In this document: positions 59,071-64,000 of the stretch, piece by piece
Numbering within the stretch: position 1 is the first letter of the stretch
How the letters are laid out: the number at the start of each line of letters is the position of its first letter
Translations under genes and position numbers: made by a program
DNA from: Bordetella genomosp. 11
GTDB lineage: Bacteria > Pseudomonadota > Gammaproteobacteria > Burkholderiales > Burkholderiaceae_B
Reading direction: 5' to 3'
Assembly: GCF_002261215.1 (NCBI RefSeq)
Contig: NZ_NEVS01000001.1
Location: forward strand, 1,240,001-1,304,000
DNA length: 64,000 nucleotides
The notes under the pieces: model-generated
Databases searched by the model: none
Seen by the model: the letters and a program-made list of their open reading frames with translations, nothing else
What the model was told of the DNA's origin: nothing

Positions 59071-59991
59071 TCAAACCTTGGTCAGCCAGTGCTGGTATTT
59101 GGCATTGCGGCCTTGCACAAGATCGAAGAACGCTTGCTGAAGCCGCTGCGTGACGGGGCCGCGCCGGCCGGTACCGATGCGGCGGTTGTCCACTTCGCGG
59201 ATCGGGGTGACCTCGGCCGCCGTGCCGGTGAAGAAGGCCTCGTCGGCAATATAGACGTCGTCGCGGGTCAGGCGGCGGGTAAGGACGGGGATTCCGAGGT
59301 CCGCCGCCAGGGCATGGATGGTGGAGCGGGTGATGCCGGTCAGCGCCGAGGCGATTTCGGGTTCCACGACCACGCCGTCCTTGACGATGAAGATGTTTTC
59401 GCCGGCACCTTCGGCGACGAAGCCTTCCGTATCCAGCAGCAGCGCTTCGTCATAGCCGTCCTGCAGCGCTTCCGCGTTGGCGATGATGGAATTGGCATAG
59501 GTGGTGGCCACCTTGGCGCGCGGCATGGTCACGTTTACGTGCTGGCGCGCAAAGGACGAGACCTTGACGCGTATCCCTTCGGCCAGGGCTTCCTCGCCCA
59601 GGTAGGCTCCCCAGGGCCAGGCGGCGATGGCCACATGGACCTTGGCCCCCTTGGGCGACACGCCCATCTTTTCCGAGCCGTAGAACACCAGCGGACGCAG
59701 GTAGCAGGATTCCAGCTGGTTGGCGCGCACCACTTCGCATTGCGCGGCTTCCAGGGTTTCGGCGTCGAAGGGGATGGCGATCTGGTAGATGTGCGCGGAA
59801 TTGAAGAGCCGCTTGGTGTGATCCTTGAGCCGGAAGATGGCGGTGCCGCCATCCGTCTTGTAGGCACGGACGCCTTCGAACACGGACAGGCCGTAATGCA
59901 GCGAATGGGTCAGGACGTGCGTCGTGGCATCCCGCCAGGGAACCAGTTTGCCGTCATACCAGATGAATCCGTCGCGGTCGGCCATCGACAT
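59071..59991 (-). CDS. ilvE: Branched-chain amino acid aminotransferase
   Basis: A 306-aa class IV PLP enzyme for the last step of Ile, Leu and Val synthesis. FIWYDGKLVPWRDATTHVLT and HYGLSVFEGVRAYKT start the fold, the PLP-binding Lys is in MPRAKVATTYANS, and LLLDTEGFVAEGAGENIFIV and MSGTAAEVTP-type FTGTAAEVTPIREVDNRRIG finish it. First gene of the ilvE-zf-CHCC-NTF2-yheT cluster. Confidence 0.95.
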   Translation of the reverse strand: MSMADRDGFIWYDGKLVPWRDATTHVLTHSLHYGLSVFEGVRAYKTDGGTAIFRLKDHTKRLFNSAHIYQIAIPFDAETLEAAQCEVVRANQLESCYLRPLVFYGSEKMGVSPKGAKVHVAIAAWPWGAYLGEEALAEGIRVKVSSFARQHVNVTMPRAKVATTYANSIIANAEALQDGYDEALLLDTEGFVAEGAGENIFIVKDGVVVEPEIASALTGITRSTIHALAADLGIPVLTRRLTRDDVYIADEAFFTGTAAEVTPIREVDNRRIGTGRRGPVTQRLQQAFFDLVQGRNAKYQHWLTKV

Positions 59992-60128
59992 GTTCGTTCT
60001 CCTTGAGTGGGCCGTATTGTATCAAGCAGCCGGCTACAATATGCCCCATTCCAGTGCGCCCCGGGCCCGTCCGCGGTGCATTTTTGTCCGGCCGCGCGGC
60101 CGGTTTCCCTTCCAGCTCAGGTCAGTCC

Positions 60129-60875
60129 TTGTCGTCCGAACCGGCAGTTTCCGATTCCGAAGGCCTTGCGGTCCGCCAGGCGCGCTGGACCGCGGCAAGG
60201 GAAGGCTTGCGCGCCGTCGCGCCTACCATGGTCGCCACCGGCGCGTGGGGGCTGGTGACCGGGATCGCCATGGTCAAGTCGGGGCTGTCCGAAAACATGG
60301 CGCTGCTGATGTCGCTGGCGCTGTATGCCGGATCCGCGCAGTTGACGTCGCTGCCGCTGATCGCTACGGGCGCGCCGCTGTGGCTGATCTTCGCCGCCGG
60401 TTTCGTCGTGAATCTGCGTTTCCTGATTTTCGGCGCGGCGCTGCATCCGTTTTTCCGCCACTTGTCGTGGCCGCGCCGCCTGGCGCTGGGCTACTTCACC
60501 ACCGATATGGGTTTCGTGCTGTTCATCCCGCGCTACGGCGATGCGCGCGTGCGCGGCACGCGCGAACAGCTTTGGTTCTTCATCGGGACGATCGCGCCCA
60601 GCTGGTTCGTCTGGCAGGGAACGTCGATCGCCGGCATCTACCTGGGTTCGCTGGTGCCGGCCGCCTGGTCGCTGGATTTCGCCGCCGTGCTGGCCCTGCT
60701 TGCCATCGTGGTGCCCCTGGCGACGACCCGGCCGATGCTGGCGGCGATGGCGGCCGCGGCGGCGACCGCGTGGTTCGGCCAGGTCTTTCCCTTGCGGCTC
60801 GGGCTGGCGGCCGCGGTGTTTGCCGGCGTGGCGGCCGGCATGCTGGTGGAACGCCGCGCGCGGGGCCGCGCATGA
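60129..60875 (+). CDS. azlC: AzlC-family amino acid exporter subunit
   Basis: A 248-aa inner-membrane protein of the branched-chain amino acid export family (AzlC/YgaZ). Conserved parts are LSENMALLMSLALYAGSAQL, NLRFLIFGAALHPFFRHLSW and GYFTTDMGFVLFIP. The frame has no ATG near its start, so I propose TTG at 60129 (MSSEPAVS...), which gives family-like length; another TTG at 60003 would add 42 residues. It overlaps azlD as ATGA. It probably exports branched-chain amino acids; the ilvE gene is next to it but divergent. Confidence 0.88.
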   Translation: MSSEPAVSDSEGLAVRQARWTAAREGLRAVAPTMVATGAWGLVTGIAMVKSGLSENMALLMSLALYAGSAQLTSLPLIATGAPLWLIFAAGFVVNLRFLIFGAALHPFFRHLSWPRRLALGYFTTDMGFVLFIPRYGDARVRGTREQLWFFIGTIAPSWFVWQGTSIAGIYLGSLVPAAWSLDFAAVLALLAIVVPLATTRPMLAAMAAAAATAWFGQVFPLRLGLAAAVFAGVAAGMLVERRARGRA

Positions 60876-61213
60876 ACCTGGACATGGCATCCGAGGACGC
60901 ATATGTCTATGCCGCCATCGCGCTATTGACCCTCTGCAGCCTGATCACCCGCGCCGGCTATCAAGTGTTCGGGGATTACCTGCCCTTGTCCGACAGCGTG
61001 CGGCGCGCCCTGCGCTATGCGCCGGCGGCGGCCCTGACGGCCATCATCATCCCGGACCTGCTGCCGTGGCGGGCAGGCGTCGGGCCGTTGCTGGATATGA
61101 AGCTGTTGGCCGGCATCGTCGGCGTGCTGGTTTTCCTGCGCACGCGCAGCGCGGTACTCGTCATCGTCAGCGGCATGCTCGTGCTGTGGGGGTTGCGCTG
61201 GCTGGCGCCTTAG
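60872..61213 (+). CDS. azlD: AzlD-family amino acid export subunit
   Basis: A 113-aa membrane protein with four hydrophobic segments (YAAIALLTLCSLITRAGYQV, RALRYAPAAALTAIIIPDLL, LLAGIVGVLVFLRT, VLVIVSGMLVLWGLRWL). RALRYAPAAALTAII is the AzlD signature. It forms the small partner of AzlC, to which it is translationally coupled by a 4-nt overlap. Confidence 0.9.
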   Translation: MNLDMASEDAYVYAAIALLTLCSLITRAGYQVFGDYLPLSDSVRRALRYAPAAALTAIIIPDLLPWRAGVGPLLDMKLLAGIVGVLVFLRTRSAVLVIVSGMLVLWGLRWLAP

Positions 61214-61247
61214 CCACGGGGTGTATGGCGGCTGTGCAGGAACGTTC

Positions 61248-61307
61248 GCGCCGCCGTTCGGGCGGCGAGCGCCCCGCCAGCGGGCGCTTGACCGGCCCCG
61301 CCCGGTC
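61248..61307 (+). repeat. Three directly abutting perfect hairpins
   Basis: Stems of exactly 7 bp with no spacer between them. CGCCGCC/GGCGGCG spans 61248-61266 (loop GTTCG). AGCGCCC/GGGCGCT spans 61267-61287 (loop CGCCAGC). TGACCGG/CCGGTCA spans 61288-61307 (loop CCCCGC). The array lies between the azlD stop and the predicted rhlE promoter, so it is probably in the azlD 3' region as a transcript-end or stabilising structure. There is no T-run. Confidence 0.75.
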
Positions 61308-61362
61308 AGCGTTCCGTCCCGAATAAATTCGCTACAGAACTGGCGTGGAGTCCTACCTGCGC

Positions 61363-61368
61363 TAAAAT
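61363..61368 (+). promoter_or_regulatory. -10 box (TAAAAT) of rhlE
   Basis: TAAAAT lies 77 nt before the rhlE ATG. A -35 element at the 17-bp spacing (CTGGCG) is poor, so the promoter may need an activator. A DnaA-box sequence follows immediately. Confidence 0.45.
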
Positions 61369-61372
61369 GAAC

Positions 61373-61381
61373 TTATCCACA
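61373..61381 (+). promoter_or_regulatory. Consensus DnaA box in the rhlE leader
   Basis: TTATCCACA matches the strict DnaA-box consensus exactly. It is a single site just downstream of the -10 box. No other exact box was noticed nearby, so it is not an origin. It could let DnaA repress or time rhlE. Confidence 0.55.
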
Positions 61382-61444
61382 GCAATCCGGGCCTGATTCC
61401 TTCTGTTTTCGTGCTTGCACGTGGCACCGGTATCTGCCTACCCC

Positions 61445-62902
61445 ATGACTGAAACCAATCCTTCCGCAGCACCTTCAACGGATGCGCCGACACTCGCGTT
61501 TTCGGACTTCGATCTGCATCCACTGCTGCTCGCCTCGATTACAGAAACCGGCTACACCGTTCCCACCCCCATCCAGGCGCAGGCCATCCCCGTGGTGATC
61601 GCCGGGCGCGACGTCATGGGCGCGGCGCAAACCGGTACCGGCAAGACGGCCGCGTTCACGGTGCCCATCCTGCACCGGCTGATGCCGATGGCCAATAGCA
61701 GCGCCTCGCCGGCGCGCCACCCCGTGCGGGCCTTGATCCTTACCCCCACGCGCGAGCTGGCCGACCAGGTCGCCGAAAGCGTCAAGCGCTACAGCAAGCG
61801 CACGCCGCTGCGTTCGGCCGTGGTGTTCGGCGGCGTGGACATCGGGCCGCAGAAGGAAAGCCTGCGCAACGGCTGCGAGATCCTCGTCGCGACCCCTGGC
61901 CGGCTGTTGGACCATGTCGAGCAGAAGAACGTCAATCTGGGCCAGGTCGGCATCCTGGTATTGGACGAAGCGGACCGCATGCTGGACATGGGCTTCCTGC
62001 CCGACCTGGAACGCATCATCAGGCTGTTGCCCGAGCAGCGCCAGAACCTGCTGTTTTCCGCGACGTTCAGCAACGAAATCCGCAAGCTGGCGCGTTCGTA
62101 TCTCAGCCACCCGGTCGAACTCGAAGTCGCGGCGCGCAATGCCACGGCGGACACGGTGACGCAGATCGCCTACGAAATGAGCAGCGAAGCAAAGCGCGCC
62201 GCTGTCGTTCACCTGGTCAAGTCGCGCAATCTGAACCAGGTCATCGTTTTTTCGAATACCAAGATCGGCACCGCCAGGCTCGCGCGCGAACTGGAGCGCG
62301 ACGGCATCAAGGCTGAATCCATCCACGGCGATAAAAGCCAGGCCGATCGCATGAAGGCGCTGGATGCCTTCAAGGCGGGACAGCTCGAAGTGCTGGTGGC
62401 CACGGACGTCGCGGCCCGCGGGCTGGACGTGGCGGGCGTGCCCTGCGTGATCAATTACGACCTGCCGTACAACGCCGAAGATTACGTGCACCGCATCGGC
62501 CGCACGGGCCGCGCCGGCGCCTCCGGCGAAGCCATCGCGCTGTTCACCCCCAGCGAAGAACGCCTGCTGCTGGATATCGAAAAACTGATCAAGCGGCCGG
62601 TGCCGCGCGGCAAGCTAGAAGTGCCGGCTGAGCTGCTTTCGCGCAGCCGTAGCCACGGTCATGGCGATGAAGCGCGCGGTGCCCGCGACCGCCGCGAGCC
62701 ACGCGGGCGCTCGTCCGGCGAACGGCGCTATGGCGAATCGGGCGCGCGGCAGGCACCCGTGGACGACTTCTTCTTCAAGCCTTACGTGCCCAGCAACCCC
62801 GCGCCGGAATCCAATCCCGAGGGCGACGCGCCGGCCGACCGGGCCGCCGCATCCAAACGCAAGGTGGCCGTGCTGCTGGGCGGCACGCGCAAGCCTTCCT
62901 GA
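61445..62902 (+). CDS. rhlE: ATP-dependent DEAD-box RNA helicase RhlE
   Basis: A 485-aa helicase. Q motif FSDFDLHPLLLASITETGYT, motif I AAQTGTGKTAAFTVP, motif II VLDEADRMLDMGFLPD, motif III FSATFSNE, motif VI HRIGRTGRAG. The basic C-terminal tail (about residue 390 to 450, rich in Arg/Gly/His such as RDRREPRGRSSGERR) fits RhlE proteins in ribosome assembly and mRNA decay. The ATG at 61445 is preferred over a TTG 10 codons upstream. Confidence 0.94.
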   Translation: MTETNPSAAPSTDAPTLAFSDFDLHPLLLASITETGYTVPTPIQAQAIPVVIAGRDVMGAAQTGTGKTAAFTVPILHRLMPMANSSASPARHPVRALILTPTRELADQVAESVKRYSKRTPLRSAVVFGGVDIGPQKESLRNGCEILVATPGRLLDHVEQKNVNLGQVGILVLDEADRMLDMGFLPDLERIIRLLPEQRQNLLFSATFSNEIRKLARSYLSHPVELEVAARNATADTVTQIAYEMSSEAKRAAVVHLVKSRNLNQVIVFSNTKIGTARLARELERDGIKAESIHGDKSQADRMKALDAFKAGQLEVLVATDVAARGLDVAGVPCVINYDLPYNAEDYVHRIGRTGRAGASGEAIALFTPSEERLLLDIEKLIKRPVPRGKLEVPAELLSRSRSHGHGDEARGARDRREPRGRSSGERRYGESGARQAPVDDFFFKPYVPSNPAPESNPEGDAPADRAAASKRKVAVLLGGTRKPS

Positions 62903-62924
62903 ACCCCTGAATCGTTTGCCCGGC

Positions 62925-63305
62925 CTATTCCGCCAGTAGCGCGCGGATATCGGGCAGCTGGGTAGGCAGCGTGGCGCTGTCCGGTCCCAAGGACGCGATC
63001 AGCCGTTCCAGATGCCCGATGTGCGGCAGCATGGGGCCGAAAAAAACCGTCTTGCCCGCGCGCTGCACCAGCAGCGTCGGGAAGTTTTCCACTTCCTCCT
63101 CCCCCAGCAGTTCGGGATGGTCTTCGATGTCTATCCAGACGAAGACCGCCGTATCGGCCTGGGCGGCGAGCTGTTCCAGCTTGGGCCGGTATTCGCGGCA
63201 GGTATCGCACCAGGCGGCGCAGAAGCAGGCGACCAGGTCGATGTCGGGACGTTGAAGCAGGCCACGCAGGGCGGCACGATCTTTACCGGGTTCTAGGACT
63301 GACAT
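62925..63305 (-). CDS. Thioredoxin-like protein
   Basis: A 126-aa thioredoxin-fold protein with the active-site motif AWCDTC near residue 31 and the conserved cis-Pro in ENFPTLLVQRAG. There is no signal peptide, so it is cytosolic. The dipeptide between the cysteines is Asp-Thr, not the Gly-Pro of thioredoxin 1, so redox properties may differ. Its stop converges on rhlE (22-nt gap). Confidence 0.9.
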   Translation of the reverse strand: MSVLEPGKDRAALRGLLQRPDIDLVACFCAAWCDTCREYRPKLEQLAAQADTAVFVWIDIEDHPELLGEEEVENFPTLLVQRAGKTVFFGPMLPHIGHLERLIASLGPDSATLPTQLPDIRALLAE

Positions 63306-63364
63306 ATCGGCAGCAGCGGAAGTATTTAACTATCATACCTGCGATGCACAACCGGACGATCCTC

Positions 63365-64000
63365 ATGCCCGCCTCCCCCTATTCCCCGACGAATCCGCCG
63401 CCCGCGTCAGCCGGCCTGGCCGGCGTCTGGCAGGCCTTCAGGCGCGCGGCGGTATCGCAATGCCATCCCGCCATGCTGTTCGCGGTGCTGCTACCTTTCC
63501 TGATCGCGTTGATCGGCGCGATCCTGCTGTTGTGGTTCTGCTGGACGCCCCTGACCGACTGGCTGCGCGACGAGGCGTCGCAATGGAGCGTCGTCAACAG
63601 CGTCGACGAATGGCTGGTTGCGGTCGGATTGTTTTCACTGAAGGTGTACCTGGTGCCCGTGGTGGCGGCGGCCATCCTGCTGCCGGTGTCCGGCATCCTG
63701 GGCCTGGCCATCGCGGCGATTTTCGTCATGCCGCTGGTCTTGCGCCACGTCGGCGAACGGGAATACGCGGCCGTCGGCAAACAGGGCAAGTTCGGTACCG
63801 CGGTCAGTGTCTGGAACGCCATATGGGTCAGCCTGGCATTCGCGCTGGGATGGCTGCTGACCCTGCCGCTATGGCTGGTGCCTCCCATGGCGGTACTGCT
63901 GTCCATCTTCTGGTGGGCCTTCGCGTTTTCGCGCATGATGCGCATCGATGCCATCGTCGAACACGCCAGCCCGGAGGAAAGGCGCATCCTGATGCGCCGG
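63365..64000 (+). CDS. EI24-domain membrane protein (partial, C-terminus off the window)
   Basis: The first 212 codons of a membrane protein. An N-terminal WQAFRRAAVSQCHPAMLFAV and four long hydrophobic segments (LLPFLIALIGAILLLWFCW, VYLVPVVAAAILLPVSGIL, SLAFALGWLLTLPLWLVPP) fit the EI24 (CysZ-like) domain. The start is set at 63365; an ATG at 63344 is in frame but would fall at the transcription start implied by the TATCAT -10 box (63331). Function unknown. It is divergent from the thioredoxin-like gene. Confidence 0.78.
   Translation, partial: MPASPYSPTNPPPASAGLAGVWQAFRRAAVSQCHPAMLFAVLLPFLIALIGAILLLWFCWTPLTDWLRDEASQWSVVNSVDEWLVAVGLFSLKVYLVPVVAAAILLPVSGILGLAIAAIFVMPLVLRHVGEREYAAVGKQGKFGTAVSVWNAIWVSLAFALGWLLTLPLWLVPPMAVLLSIFWWAFAFSRMMRIDAIVEHASPEERRILMRR

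Overview
The window is dense, GC-rich proteobacterial chromosome. Gene content and order point to a Bordetella/Achromobacter-type member of the Alcaligenaceae (Burkholderiales). The pointers are a dusB-fis-purH-ruvC-ruvA operon, minCDE, a double-length UvrA, Liv-type transporters, a Burkholderiales-type porin, and an ilvE / CHCC zinc-finger pair. This is inference from protein character; no database search was made. No rRNA, tRNA, IS element, prophage or CRISPR array was recognised. Both edges cut genes: a FAD oxidoreductase on the left and an EI24-type membrane protein on the right.

Layout. 0-4 kb (minus strand): FAD oxidoreductase with flavin reductase, pdxH, a ChaC-type gamma-glutamylcyclotransferase overlapping an MFS transporter. 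4.2-7.3 kb: BaeS/BaeR two-component system and a TcdA-type E1-like enzyme. 7.3-14.9 kb (minus): double-length uvrA followed by pabB and a pabC-like gene. 15-17.5 kb: an IclR regulator with a KDPG aldolase and a KDG kinase in overlapping frames, which is a sugar-acid (Entner-Doudoroff) module. 17.5 kb: a 42-aa very basic protein with its own terminator. 17.8-22.9 kb (minus): a LysR regulator and a branched-chain-amino-acid-type ABC system with fused LivM-LivG. 23-26.6 kb: an acidic-tailed protein, ettA, an isochorismatase-family hydrolase and a small lipoprotein. 26.7-29 kb (minus): minC-minD-minE with a terminator.

29-36 kb: a disordered hydrophilic protein, glnS, a cytochrome-bd-like subunit pair whose CydA-like subunit lacks the canonical heme ligands, and an OmpR/EnvZ-like pair divergent from a secreted usher-like beta-barrel protein. 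37.9-47 kb: recQ, ruvB, a threonine/serine dehydratase, an NDUFA9-like protein, then dusB-fis-purH-ruvC-ruvA. 47-50.3 kb: a ubiquinone-type hydroxylase, a TM2 protein and pepP.

50.3-53.7 kb is the most unusual stretch. A yybP-ykoY (Mn2+) riboswitch precedes a Na+/Ca2+-exchanger-family antiporter. Next comes an approximately 480-nt structured leader with an upstream mini-ORF and a riboswitch-like three-way junction, then a stand-alone protein resembling the ACT-like C-terminal domain of MgtC, then a porin. Two adjacent RNA-controlled units with apparent metal-homeostasis roles suggest a local cation-response cluster.

53.7-64 kb: CtaG, galU, a BepA-type metalloprotease, a YheT-like hydrolase, an NTF2-like protein, a CHCC zinc finger with ilvE, azlCD, three abutting hairpins and a DnaA box upstream of rhlE, and a thioredoxin-like protein.
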